Shown: one piece after another, positions 1 through 9,914 of the stretch
How the letters are laid out: each line of letters starts with the position of its first letter
How positions within the stretch are numbered: position 1 is the stretch's first letter
Program-made: the position numbers and the translations under genes
Origin: Blastomussa wellsi
Taxonomy: Eukaryota; Cnidaria; Anthozoa; Scleractinia; Plerogyridae
Direction: 5' to 3'
Assembly: GCA_947652115.1 (NCBI GenBank)
Contig: OX393566.1
Span: forward strand, 15,367,494-15,431,493
DNA length: 64,000 nucleotides
The notes under the pieces: generated by a model
What the model saw: only the letters and a program-made list of their open reading frames with translations
What the model was told of the DNA's origin: nothing
The model's database searches: none

Positions 1-426
1 TGACTCCTGTATCGGATTCGCTTGAATCAGTCCCTTTGTCGTTATCTGGAGAATAGCTGTCAAACGATGCAGGTGAATATCTCTTTGAAAAAGCTTGGGA
101 AATGTCCGAGGAGCTTTGATTACCATCGCATTCCTCTTCTCTCAATTCGGGCAAATCGGCTAAATCTTTACGCCACGACGCCATTTTGTCTTTCTGGTTT
201 TGTTTTGTGCTCATGCGTAATAGTATGCAAATAATGCAAAATACATTACATTAACTTATGCATTGAGTTCGGCGCGACAATAGCACGGCGTTTGAAACCA
301 AGTCGTGCTACTGCCGTGCGGCACGGCAAGGCCTGCCGTGCTAAGTAGTCATGTCGAACTTAATTGAGCCGTGCCGCGCTTAATGGTTTCAGACGGCGTG
401 CTACTGCCGAACTTTAATCGAAATGA

Positions 427-477
<51 letters not shown>

Positions 478-560
478 TAGTTCGCTATTCGCCAGGGTCT
501 TCTGCGGACGCCATTTTGAAACCGCAGATGGCCCTGAGGACGAGGTTGCTTTCAGCCCCT

Positions 561-797
561 TCTCGTACCCAGAGGCCGCGATTTTTTTGGTCAGCACCAA
601 GGAATCGAGACCTCTGGCCACCCCCAGCTTGTGAGCATGCGCAGAGTACTCGTTCTGTAGTTTTCAGCCAATCAGAATTGTCAGATTCGACAATGAGTCC
701 GTGATTCGTGGACTTCCGGTTTTGGAGACGACCACCCCGACCAGAGGTCCTGATTCTTGGTGCTGACCAAAAGGATCGCGGCCTCTGGGGACGAGAA
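561..797. repeat. MITE with CTCGTCCCCAGAG-type termini
   Basis: The ends are inverted copies of one sequence: TCTCGTACCCAGAGGCCGCG on the left, and CGCGGCCTCTGGGGACGAGA on the right. Next to each end lies the same internal motif, TTTTGGTCAGCACCAA. Related ends recur at 1319, 46375-46670 and 50795, so this is a dispersed family. No target duplication could be recognised for this copy. It has no coding capacity. Confidence 0.6.
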
Positions 798-1220
798 TGT
801 TGTTAGTTGTAGAAGTCAATCCTTCGGATCATGCCTGTCATTTCTTGTTTGTTGGGCCTTATGACAAAATCGATGTTGTGGAAATGAGAGTGAGGGTTGT
901 TTACTTAACATGGCAACCGTTACCATGGCATTAAGGATCTCGATGTCTTTTTTATTATTCTTGCTGTTGTTAAAACATAGGCACGCAATGCGTGCGAGAG
1001 TTATTTTTTTCAGTTTTGATATGGACGTATTGGGTATTTTTTTGGTCAGCAAAACTGGCCCGATAAAAAAGAACGCTCAATGACCAATTTAGTGTTGGGC
1101 CTTTTGCTGACGGCGTGTGTATTTTAAGTAAATGAGTGCAACGCAAAATACGTTTGACTACTGAATTCATTCATGACGAAACTTTCCTGTCAACCATGAA
1201 TATAAAAACTGCAGTAATCA

Positions 1221-1313
1221 GAAATTGTTTGACACAAATGGAATGACATGCGCAGTAAAGTGATTAACAATCACTTTACTGCGCATGTCATTCCATTTTT
1301 ATCAAACAATTTC
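1221..1313. repeat. Near-perfect hairpin of about 93 bp
   Basis: The left arm GAAATTGTTTGACACAAATG continues through GCGCAGTAAAGTGATT. After a short loop it is mirrored by AATCACTTTACTGCGC and onward to CAAACAATTTC. The arms differ by only a few bases, so the repeat is young. It ends beside a partial CTCGTCCCCAGAG MITE end at 1319. Probably a MITE core; no coding content. Confidence 0.6.
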
Positions 1314-1648
1314 ACAATCTCGTCCCCAGAGCCCGCTTTTCTTTTGGTCAGCATCACGAAACACGGGTTGAATAAATGGTTTGTTGATGCAACCCCAAAC
1401 CTGATTGGATTGATGTAAGTAGTGTAGTAGGGGCCAAATTAGCCGGGTTTTAATTTATTCAAAATGGCCGCCAATAAAAGTTCGAGAAAAAATGACGTAA
1501 GCAAAGTGGAGCAATGTGGAGCAAGTTTTCGTAGGTGGAGCAGGATGACATCATGCTAGTACCCTCTCTTCGGATGACGTCATGCTAGTACTCCCTCCTT
1601 TTGGATGAAGTCATTAAGCAGGGACATCCCCGAGGTAGTTTTTTCAAA

Positions 1649-1837
1649 ATGCCCGCCCATACAAACCACGAAGAATTGTTACCCTTGTTGACGGAACGCA
1701 AGAGCGTAATTCGAAAATTGAAAGGAGAGAATCGACTACCTCCTGCTCCGAAGACGATAAAACGGGAAAGAAATAAAGAAGCCAAGTCGGTAAGAGAAGA
1801 GGAACCCAAACGACGTCGTAAAGCGGAAGTGAAGTAG
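1649..1837 (+). CDS. Small basic protein of the outer element
   Basis: A 62-residue open frame starts at the first ATG in frame (MPAHTNHEELLPLL). The open frame extends upstream to 1601 but without an ATG. The product is dominated by lysine, arginine and glutamate, and its C-terminal half is strongly basic (KRRRKAEVK end), as expected of a nucleic-acid-binding or core protein. It lies 17 bp upstream of the PLA2-domain gene on the same strand, which suggests a shared transcript. A near-identical copy is in the right repeat (24542-24730), differing for example by Arg to Ser in the basic tract. I recognise no family. A core-like virion protein is conceivable given the neighbour, but that is inference. 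Confidence 0.5.
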   Translation: MPAHTNHEELLPLLTERKSVIRKLKGENRLPPAPKTIKRERNKEAKSVREEEPKRRRKAEVK

Positions 1838-1854
1838 TTGCGAGCTTTGAGCGG

Positions 1855-2220
1855 ATGGGAGGACTGAACAGAAGGAAAACGGTCAAGAAAGAAGGGAAAA
1901 GAAAGAAACGAGGATGGGTTGTGGACATTCAAAAAATGTTAGCAAAAACAGGAGTTGAATTTCATTGGCCGGGTTATCAATACCTGGGCCCGGGCACTAA
2001 ACTAGCAAAACGTTTGAAACGCGGTGACCCTGGGATCAACCGATTGGATCGAATAGCCAAGCGTCATGACATCGCCTATGGGAGAGCTAAAAATTTGCAA
2101 GACAAATGGAAGGCTGATGAAGAGATGATCAAAGCCATCGACAAGTTACCCGGGCGTAAAACCATGACGGAAAGGATCGTCAAGAAGATCGTACAAGCCA
2201 AGAAGAGATTGAAACTTTAA
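1855..2220 (+). CDS. Parvovirus-VP1-type phospholipase A2 domain protein
   Basis: A 121-residue protein. Residues 1-30 are highly basic (GGLNRRKTVKKEGKRKKRG), like a nuclear-localisation or DNA-binding tail. Residues about 35-90 show the signature of the PLA2-like domain known from parvovirus VP1 capsid proteins: a calcium-loop YLGPG motif, an R-GDPGINRLD segment, and the catalytic-type HD followed by Y (RHDIAYGRA), then an ADEEMI-type helix. In parvoviruses this domain hydrolyses phospholipid during endosomal escape, and related domains occur in other DNA virus-like elements. Its role here is inferred. Loop and His-Asp residues are present, so catalysis is possible. A polyadenylation signal AATAAA lies about 53 bp after the stop. 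This copy is open; the inverted copy at 24160-24524 is frameshifted. Confidence 0.8.
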   Translation: MGGLNRRKTVKKEGKRKKRGWVVDIQKMLAKTGVEFHWPGYQYLGPGTKLAKRLKRGDPGINRLDRIAKRHDIAYGRAKNLQDKWKADEEMIKAIDKLPGRKTMTERIVKKIVQAKKRLKL

Positions 2221-2889
2221 ACTTTATTTCACTTGATGTACAACTCTTCAAGTTTTATTATTCTGGTAACGTAAATAAAGTGTTTTTACAACTTGGGTGA
2301 CGTCAAGTTAAGGGTAAACACACGGCAAAAAATCGCGTGTTGAGGGTGACGAGTGAGGTTTTGCATCGCTACGTACATTGAAAATTTTTCGAGCGATGTA
2401 CTAGCTGTGGCATTCGTTTTAGCTGTTTAAAGGTTAGTTCGATGACTGTCATGGGCAAAACGAAAGATAGTATTTGCCGAAGAACAAGGGACCGCGCGAA
2501 AACAAACACAAATAAGCTTTAGAGTGCGAAATCGACTTGTATTTCTTTCTTTGGTTGTGAATGCATTGGCTGGTTTCGAAAAGTGAACTTGTTCAAGGTC
2601 ACTCACCTTTTTAAGCTTTCTTTCACTGTACGTTTCTGCAGATTCCGAGAAATTCACGCGCGTACAGAAGGCTACGCACGAGGGGCTCCCATGGGACAGT
2701 ATTAAGCCCCTACGGTTTGCACAACACGTTTTGCTTGGCCACGTGCCGATACACGTGACTGGAGGGGATACCCCCTCTTAGTACCCCCTCTTAGAAGACG
2801 TCAGCTGTTGGGGGATACCCCCTCAAACCCGAGTAAATAAAAAAGTGAACACGTGTTTTTTTTTTATACTCAACAGATTTTCCAACACC
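2221..2889. promoter_or_regulatory. Intergenic region and CCCCCTC/GTCAGC promoter module
   Basis: About 670 bp separate the PLA2 gene from the first GRF gene. The proximal part (2755-2830) repeats a TACCCCCTC motif several times around GACGTCAGCTGT and CACGTG-type sites, followed by a T-rich TATA-like stretch just before the ATG. A closely similar arrangement (TATACCCCCTCACTAC plus GCGTCAGC) stands in tandem upstream of the C2H2 gene at 19023-19110. The rest of this stretch contains no open frame that looks real. Confidence 0.5.
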
Positions 2890-3234
2890 ATGGCTTCATG
2901 TGGTTTATGTAAGAAAGGTCAGAAGGAACAGTTCGTGGCTTTGAGCAATGGTAGAGAATATGTGAGGTGTACCAATCGCTCCTGCGGTTACTTCTGTTCG
3001 GTTGAGGATGTCAGACCGTACGAGAGAGCATTGCAGTTTGATGTTTCTAGCACATTTAAAGGGAACGATGCTCCGCTCTGTCACCACAGGAGACCTTGCG
3101 CCTTTAGGTTATCACATTCAGAGAATAATCCTGATCGCCCCTACTTCAGCTGTAAAGAGCAGATACCGTGCACGTTTTTCTGTTGGGCAGATCTGGAGCT
3201 GAAACTCCGTTGTACTCTACTACCCTCTGCGTAA
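2890..3234 (+). CDS. GRF-type zinc-finger protein, copy in left TIR
   Basis: A 114-residue protein. I chose the ATG at 2890 (MASCGLCKKGQ) because upstream in-frame residues are low-complexity and the context ACACCATGG is strong. The N-terminal half has CGLC followed by a GREYVRCTNRSCGYFC segment, a possible zinc-binding treble-clef-like unit. The C-terminal half is a clear GRF zinc finger: CHHRRPCAFRLSHSENNPDRPYFSC with a CTFFCWAD ending. GRF fingers bind single-stranded nucleic acid in DNA-repair and topoisomerase proteins. A paralogue lies at 4457-4798. The inverted copy at 23104-23448 differs by a few substitutions and is also open. Function in the element is unknown; DNA replication or packaging roles are plausible. 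Confidence 0.75.
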   Translation: MASCGLCKKGQKEQFVALSNGREYVRCTNRSCGYFCSVEDVRPYERALQFDVSSTFKGNDAPLCHHRRPCAFRLSHSENNPDRPYFSCKEQIPCTFFCWADLELKLRCTLLPSA

Positions 3235-3542
3235 GAGTGAACAAAAAGACTTTTGTGCTTACACCGTCGACATTATTTAAAACTGAAAAGATTGTATTAT
3301 GAATATCTGCTCTTTAACCCAGAAAAGAGTGTATGTCAAGTTGGAAAAGTTGTTATTAAACAGTTGTGAAAATGATTATCATTGTTTCCCTCCCCTCCCC
3401 AATCTTGTGTGAAGTTTCACGTGATAAAAGGCGGCCTACGTCATCACTTGCTTAAAGCAAGGACGACCATATTGTTTGGGGGGTGTAAAAGATCGTTGGA
3501 TTTAGGGATTTCAAAACGAAGAACCAACCTATTAGGTTATTG
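3235..3542. other. Intergenic spacer in left TIR
   Basis: About 300 bp between the GRF gene and the first exon of the next gene. It holds a C-rich tract (CCCTCCCCTCCCC) and AT-rich DNA. No open frame of note; it probably contains the 3' end of the GRF transcript and the promoter of the next gene. Confidence 0.4.
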
Positions 3543-4169
3543 ATGGAACATGAATACCATTTTGAACGGACAGGGTAAGTTTTTCAATTATTGTGAGCAT
3601 GGGGCATGGTGTTTTTTTCATTTCTTGGTAAGCTACCTCACATAACCTCATGGTCGTTCGCGGTGTTACGCTGCATTCGCAGGCAAGAACATATAACCCC
3701 ACCCGAACATCCCTTCTATTCATTAGAAGCTCTCGAATACTTGGAGATGGTGGGTTACAAAATCAGGAGAGGAATAGAGAACATTAGGTTTGAGGAAACC
3801 TATGACGAATGGAACCGCCTCTTGACAGAATCAGGTTTCATCCACCCTATATGGAACAAGGAAGACTGTCAATTCGTCAGAAACACCCTATCCTCTCAAC
3901 AAACGACGGTGGATATCTTTCAGGAAATCATATCTTTCAAGAGGCAGGGTATGTTGTTCACCTACGAGCTACTGGGATTCAGCCACTCGGACATGGACGA
4001 CATCTTTGAGTGGACGCGGGTCACCGATATTATCGGAGCTGGAGGTATAGATGAACCGTGGATGAGAAGAGATATGCAAGGTGGGGGTAGTAGCAGCGAA
4101 GAAGAAGAAAACCAATCAGAAGGTTCGCTTTCCGCAAATGATGATGGGAATCAGGCGCAAAGTATATAA
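3543..4169 (+). CDS. Spliced unknown protein of the outer element
   Basis: Two exons are inferred. Exon 1 is 3543-3574 (MEHEYHFERT), ending at a GG|GTAAGT donor. Exon 2 is 3683-4169, starting after a TTCGCAG acceptor. The join keeps frame and gives 172 residues. The middle (YSLEALEYLEMVGYKIRRGI and onward) is globular and aromatic-rich. The C-terminus is acidic and serine-rich (GGGSSSEEEENQSEGS). I recognise no family. Exon 1 lies inside the terminal repeat and exon 2 in the unique region, so the other end of the element carries an orphan first exon (22765-22796, minus strand). An unspliced reading from upstream is also open but has a weaker start. Confidence 0.5.
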
Positions 4170-4211
4170 CTAGCTAGACTGTAAAGGCCATCATCATTTT
4201 CAGCGAGCAAG

Positions 4212-4481
4212 ATGAATGAAAAGAGCTCTCTGGAACTCATGCAGGAAATGGTGAACACACTTCCAACCCCCGCTAACAAGAAACCGAGAAAAAGGAAACC
4301 CAAGGATGAGCCCCCACCATCAACCGTTGAGCAAGACGAGGCTCTCGCCAATCTATTAGACGGTCTCATCACAACCGAACCGGTATCTGGTGTTGCTCCT
4401 TTGGGGATGCCACAAGACGTAGAACGGGCCCAAAAGAAAAGTTACAACTTGAATGTTTGCCCTTTCACAAATGCAATCTAA
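4212..4481 (+). CDS. Lysine/proline-rich protein overlapping a GRF gene
   Basis: An 89-residue frame starts at a good ATG (AAGATGAATG), 42 bp after the previous stop. It has a lysine- and proline-rich centre (KKPRKRKPKDEPPPST) resembling a nuclear-localisation or linker region, then an acidic helix-like segment. It ends at 4481 inside the start of the next open frame, which is shifted by one base relative to it. The downstream frame is itself open upstream past 4380. The two may be one protein read through a -1 shift, one gene broken by a single-base change, or two overlapping genes. I recognise no family. Confidence 0.45.
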   Translation: MNEKSSLELMQEMVNTLPTPANKKPRKRKPKDEPPPSTVEQDEALANLLDGLITTEPVSGVAPLGMPQDVERAQKKSYNLNVCPFTNAI

Positions 4482-4798
4482 TGGCTTTTGAGGCAAGGAC
4501 AAATGGGGAGAGTTACATCAAGTGTCAATATAATGAATGCCTTATCTTCACGCACGAAGACTCCGCCTATTACTACATGAGCAGCATCTATGGAAAACTG
4601 CATGAAAGCTACCTGAAACGCAAGAGGAATTTGATCTGCAGCTGCGACGAACCGGTTTCACTCAGAGTGAGCAAAACCGAAAAGAATCCAGGCCGCCCCT
4701 ATTTTGTATGCAGAGCTAGAGACTGCAGATTTTTTCAGTGGGCGGATGAAGAATTAAGCAAGAAAAACAGGAAAAAGCAAGGCAAACAATTATATTGA
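4457..4798 (+). CDS. Second GRF-type zinc-finger protein
   Basis: About 113 residues of open frame with no ATG until residue 9 (4481), so its true start is unclear. It parallels the GRF protein at 2890-3234: an N-terminal Cys-containing half (NGESYIKCQYNECLIF) matches NGREYVRCTNRSCGYF, and a C-terminal GRF finger reads CSCDEPVSLRVSKTEKNPGR, then PYFVCRARDCRFFQWAD. The first zinc-binding cysteine pair seems to lie across the overlap with the preceding frame (4212-4481). That hints that translation normally enters from that frame. The C-terminal tail is basic. It is a paralogue within the same element, probably by ancient duplication. Confidence 0.6.
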   Translation: MPFHKCNLMAFEARTNGESYIKCQYNECLIFTHEDSAYYYMSSIYGKLHESYLKRKRNLICSCDEPVSLRVSKTEKNPGRPYFVCRARDCRFFQWADEELSKKNRKKQGKQLY

Positions 4799-5257
4799 AC
4801 AACCCCACTCTCATTTCAAACTATGATTAAGGTAATTCCCGGTAAAAGAACCTGCCATAGATTTTTGATGAAACTTGGTACACTGTTGTAACAAGTCAAA
4901 AAGATTATAAAAACGTACTAAAAAGTGGGGGTCACCGTGCTCGTTTTCACGTTACAGTGCTGACGAATACGGCTATTTACGTGTCTTTGGCAATAGCAGC
5001 GAACAACCCAAAACTCAACAACTCCATATTTTCCATAAAACTTCCAACATCACACGGCGTTTGACTTTATTCTATTGTTTATGCACCTACGTAACAAAAC
5101 AATGCCCTTGACGCGCTTTGTTTTTAGTTAACGCTTAAAAATTGACTTAGTTTCAACATGCGCTGTTTGGCCCTTTATAGCTCAATCCTTACAGTTTACT
5201 TAAATTCTCAAAAATCCAGACATAGATTTCTGCCCATTTTTTATACTCATTGAAAGA
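4799..5257. other. Unique region of outer element left of the transposon
   Basis: About 450 bp without a credible gene. It ends with the 6-bp GAAAGA (5252-5257) that is repeated immediately after the transposon at 18479-18484. GGGGTCACCGT occurs both here (about 4927) and just right of the transposon (about 18524). Confidence 0.5.
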
Positions 5258-5804
5258 TATGGCGTTCCATCCCCGCCAAAATTCGAATTGACAATACAAC
5301 ATTCAATCATGCAATGCTATACATGCCCAAGAGCATTACAACATTCCCAAACACTCTGCGTTGTTCTCGATACAACTACGATATGTCATAAGTTACAATA
5401 CAACGTCTTAAATCGCAATACAACATGTTCACATACATCGTACAACATGTGACAACTGACTTTACAACATGTTGCCGATGAATACTGTTCTTGATTGACT
5501 TTTCAACCTTGTATCATCACGAAGCGAACGCCACGTCTCTGTTTACGTTACAACATGCCACGGGCTCGATCGATGAACTTCACAAGATTTTTCCAAACGC
5601 GACTTTATGCTGCATGTAACGATCGGGTTACAACATAGGTTTACAACATGCCACGACATGGGTTTACAACATGGGTTTACAACACGTCACGATCGGGTTT
5701 ACAACATGCCACGATAGGGTTTACAACATCCGTCAAACTCAATCGATAATCAATCGATTATGAACTCTTAAAATGTTAACCGCTGACCCGGTTATTTCGC
5801 TGTC
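5258..5804 (+). repeat. Left 547-bp TIR with TTACAACATG array
   Basis: The inner edge is sharp: GGTTATTTCGCTGTC is shared with the right repeat and then the two diverge. The repeat is packed with roughly twenty short copies of (T)TACAACA(TG), spaced irregularly and densest between 5630 and 5735, where they alternate with CCACGATCGGGT-like spacers. This looks like an array of protein-binding sites at the transposon end. Confidence 0.85.
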
Positions 5805-5837
5805 CAGCGCCAGGTCCTGCGCGGTCTGCCAACAATC

Positions 5838-8800
5838 ATGGCTGACAACATTGCTCGTATCCTATCGGTGGTGCAGGATACGATAGAAAGGCTCGACAAT
5901 TTTCAAGGCCCTGACGACTGTAGCAGTTTAGTTCTCCGTTTGGAGTATTTGAACAGATCCATTGTGAACAACGCGGAACTTCCGGGGTCGTTTGTAACGG
6001 ACATTGGTGTGGCAATTAACCACCTGAAGGAAGCAGACACATTAGCCGCTCATGATCAACCTAACAATTGTAGTGGTTCGAAAATTTACAGTGGTAACCC
6101 AGGACGTCCTTACTTCGATATAAAGGAAGAACAGCTGGTTTGTCTTGTTGAAAGTGGATTTAATGTTCCACAGATTGGCCAGTTGCTGGGGGTGTCAACA
6201 AGGACAGTAGAGAGAAGGATGTCTCGTTTTGGTATCAGCATTACAGGTAAGAAATAAAGTGACATCATTATTTCAAGTTTTACTCTGTAACCATAACTTA
6301 AAAAAAATCATTACAGTTTAATTATTTTTCCATACCTGAGGAAAACACACAAGCTTGTAAGTAATGTTGCCTACCATATCGTTGTCTGACTTTGGGCAGG
6401 GGGAGGGGCCTAGGGGAGACTGACACCCTTCCTTTTTTTAAAACAAACAACAACAAAAACATGAGACCCTTTAGGGAGAAACCCTACACCTTTTTTGGAG
6501 CAGTTACACCCTTCTTTAGCCAGAAGTGCCACCTCTTCCTCCTCATTTTAATAGGCCATTTCCAAGTTCTGCATCTGTTTCAAAACGAGTGCAAGTGCGA
6601 AACCTTTCATATGAAAATGGGTTTGATTTACATTTGAATGAGTTTTACTCACAAGTTCATTCAAATGTAAATCAAACTCATTTTCATATGAAAGGTTTCG
6701 CGCTTGCACTCATTTTGAAACAGAGGCAGGAGAGAACTCGGAAATTGCCTATTTAAAAAGAGCCATCTTCACTCCCCTCCCCCCCCCCCCTTCCCTACGC
6801 ACATACACACACACTGGATAGATCACTTCAAACGTAATTGCTTTGGTTTCTAGGGACGTACAGTAGAATAAGTGATGACGATCTTGATAGTTTGGTGAAA
6901 ACAGTCCAACAACAGCACCCTGGAGTGGGCTTGAGAATGCTCAGAGGTCATCTACAGAGTATGGGGCACAGACTTCAGAGAGAGAGAATTAGACAGTCTC
7001 TTCTCCGGACAGATCCAACAGGTGTTCTACAAAGATGGAGGTTGTCAATTCGACGTCGAGTGTATAACGTGTATTCCCCTCAAGCACTTTGGCACATAGA
7101 TGGGAATCACAAGTTAATAAGGTAAAGAGGACACAGTGAAATAGTCTGTAGCTTGTAAAAAAGGGTGGAATGATTAAATAATTATTAATGATGAGGATTT
7201 ATTCCAAAGATTTCTTTTTTAGCTTATAGGCATGTACATTGTCAGGAGTTTTGTTATTGAGGATACTTGAATGAGACTGTGCCAGACCATAGCAGCATTG
7301 AGAAAAACTTATCTTTACTGCTTAAAATTTTCTCAAAGAACATACATGCAATATTTGAACCGACAAATGTATCAGTTATTGATTATTGTATTTTAAAGCC
7401 GACTTGCACTTGAAGCTGTATAATGATAAAAATAATGTCTTTTTTGCAATTAAGATGGAGAATAGTTGTACATGGAGGGGTGGATGGATATTCTAGACTG
7501 CCCGTTTACCTACATGCCTCAGACAACAATAAAGCTGAAACTGTCCTGAATCTTTTTAAAGAAGCTGTTTCAAATTATGGCCTACCATCTAGAGTAAGAT
7601 GTGATAAAGGAGGCGAAAATTATGACGTAGGATGGTTTATGTTGCATCATCCTGATAGAGGACCAGGGCGTGGCAGTGTTATTGCAGGTATGTCTAGCAG
7701 TCATGTTCGTTGGTTATCACAAGCCAAACATAATGATGCCTATTTAGTTGTTACACTGTAAGTGTGAGTGGTATGTAAGAATGTAATGCCAATGTTTTTT
7801 CCACGAAAGAACTGGAAGGTACTTTATCACTACAGGATTGTATAGTTTCCTCACCATGAGCATGTTTGATTTATTGCAATGAGATTGTATTTTTAGCTAC
7901 AATGCTGTGTTTTTTTTCCTTTGCAACAAAACATCAAAAATATTTGGTTTTCATCATATGTTAAAACAGGGTGGTTATAACAATCAGTTTTTCCATATTC
8001 CATTTTTCGTTCAGGTAAAAGCACCCACAACCAACGCATAGAGCGGTTATGGAAGGATGTATTTGAGGGATGTCTGTGCCTCTTTTACGACTTGTTTTAT
8101 CATCTAGAGAGTTGTAATCTTTTGGATCCAAACAATCCTATGCACCTGTGGTGCTTGCACTATGTCTATCTTCCTGTGCTGAACAGACATCTTACACAAT
8201 GGACAAATGCCTGGTCACATCACCCACTTAGAACTGAGAGAAATCTAAGTCCTCTTCAAGTTTGGCTAAGGGGTGTTCACAACACTGGTGGCTGGGCTTT
8301 ACAGTCTGATTTGGCATTAAATGACGAGGTACTATATAATAAATAATAGATGAGTTTAAGTTTTAAGTGATTTCGAGGTTTTCTGTTTATCGTTGCTATG
8401 GCAATATCGATTTCACTTAAAAGTACATCAAACCAAACTACAATCCAGGACTAGTAGTTGGTGAAAATTTCACATCGATCCCACTTAGGAAAGTCTGCAA
8501 GAAAGCTAATTGAAAACATTAGGTATGGCTCCCGAAAAACTGTAGTGAAACACCTTAAAGCTGTGTTTCATATTCAGTAAGTGTCCCTAACCATTCAGCC
8601 ATGCTGCTTCCCAATTAAAAATAGTCCAACCTGTATATAACGGTCACCCGCTGGACTTCAGAAAGTGGCCTTTTGATACAGGTGGCCACTTAATACAGGT
8701 TTAATTAAAGTACCAGATGTAACTCGGGACTTTGAAAACTGGCTGCTTAATAGAAGTGGCTGCTAATACAGGGCCGTTATATACAGGTTTGAATGTATTA

Positions 8801-9041
8801 ATAATTTATAAAGCAGTACTTTTGTCCGATGTAGAATTGTCATGACTATGGAGTTGACTGGCAAGGTCCTGTACCCGCTGATGCTGAAGACAATATTGTG
8901 GAAGTTCCTGAAACACCTTGCACACTGTCTGATGCTCAGCTGTTGTTGCTCCGGGCCATAACCTTGGAAAATACAGATGGTGATGTGTACAGCATTGGCC
9001 TATTCCAAAGAATCTTGCATGAAGTGGAAAGAATGATGTAG
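5838..9041 (+). CDS. Integrase-fold DDE transposase (five exons)
   Basis: Exons: 5838-6246, 6854-7121, 7455-7687, 8015-8328 and 8835-9041. All introns are GT-AG and the joins give 1431 nt with no stop, encoding 476 aa. Residues 98-130 form a helix-turn-helix (LVESGFNVPQIGQLLGVSTR then TVERRMSRFGI). The rve/IS3-like catalytic core follows: D219 in WHIDGNH, D276 in RVRCDKGGEN and E313 in HNQRIERLWKDV, with 36 residues between the last two. This family is annotated in fish and cnidarians as an integrase core domain protein. The C-terminal part contains YGVDW and VEVPETP. The gene starts 33 bp inside the left repeat. AATAAA lies about 220 bp after the stop. It should cut and paste this element. 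Confidence 0.85.
6551..6752. repeat. Hairpin MITE in transposase intron 1
   Basis: The left end ATAGGCCATTTCCAAGTTC and right end GAACTCGGAAATTGCCTAT are imperfect complements. The arms continue through CTTTCATATGAAAATG and GATTTACATTTGAATGA to a short loop near 6645. It lies wholly inside intron 1, so it should not affect the protein. Confidence 0.65.
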
Positions 9042-9914
9042 TTAAGTTTCTAGTACTTTGATTGAAGATATAGATTCATGTTTTATAAACCCAAGCATAC
9101 CTAGATACATGTATAGTGTAAGTGAAAGCCCTTGGTAATAAGACCCTGATAGATCTAGAGTAAGCAATTTTTCTTGTAATTTTTCTTGCTGTTTTGTTGC
9201 ACTGTTGTAAGAGGGCGCCACTGTCATCTTAGGAATGTACTCACGAGGTTTATAATAAAAGAAATAAATGTGAGGTTAAATTTCTCTTGAATATCACACA
9301 CTCCATGTTGAGTCTCAATAGGCATGCCTGTAGGTGTTGCATAGTTGTGTTGTTCCCAAAGAGAATGAAAACAACTGCTGTTCTTTACAAATTCTCTGAG
9401 AAAAGTAAACTACTCAATGAAATTGGAGGAAAAAGCAATTTGAGATGAAAGTGAACATGAATGGCTTTTATTTCACTAAATTGCCAATTTCTTTTAACAT
9501 TAACATGTAGGAGTACTATGATTATTTGAGTTTACATTAATAGTAAAAAAGGTAAAATCAGCCGGAGCTGGTAATATCAGGGTAGGTCTGTGTAACCAAG
9601 GGAAGAGACCCTTTTTAGATTGTTATAGCAAATGTAAACAAAATGAAACTAGTGCTATATCTACTAATAGCCCTTTAGAAAAACCTTTGAATAGTAACAT
9701 AGTTGCAGAGCTCACAAAGATCATGTTTGAAAGTACCTAACTTTCTTGTTATCACTAAGCAAATATGGCAAGTTAACCATGGCGATGGAGTGCTATTTCT
9801 CAAGACTGCATAGGCATTTCCTTACAGAGCTAATATTAACTTTATTTGAACATGCAATTCAGGTCCCAATTTTGGCCTGTTAATATCAACTGAACAAAGC
9901 TCGCCACAGTGACC
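9042..9914. other. Convergent intergenic region between transposase and HECT gene
   Basis: About 870 bp between the two stop codons. AATAAA-type polyadenylation signals face each other: one after the transposase near 9263, and one for the minus-strand gene near 9838. No other coding signal is visible. Confidence 0.6.

Larger units (their letters stand above)
1418..3660 (+). repeat. Left terminal inverted repeat of the outer element
   Basis: This repeat is complementary along its whole length to 22678-24961. It carries three complete genes (1649-1837, 1855-2220, 2890-3234) and the first exon of the gene at 3543-4169. The inner edge is sharp: both arms share the sequence up to GGTCGTTCG (ending at 3660) and then diverge. 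The left arm is about 40 bp shorter than the right, mainly because a promoter-proximal motif is duplicated in the right arm. Confidence 0.85.

Noticed and set aside
4430..4445. Canonical retroviral-type slippery heptamer
   Set aside because: The A-rich stretch does not match X-XXY-YYZ in the upstream frame, so programmed frameshifting there is only a possibility.
5258..5804. CRISPR-like array of short repeats
   Set aside because: The TTACAACATG motifs are short, irregularly spaced and mirrored in an inverted copy at 17932-18478. The context is a eukaryotic transposon end, not repeats with uniform spacers.
6838..7125. Independent small gene
   Set aside because: It is exon 2 of the transposase: the first codons before 6854 are intron, and the frame joins the exons on both sides.
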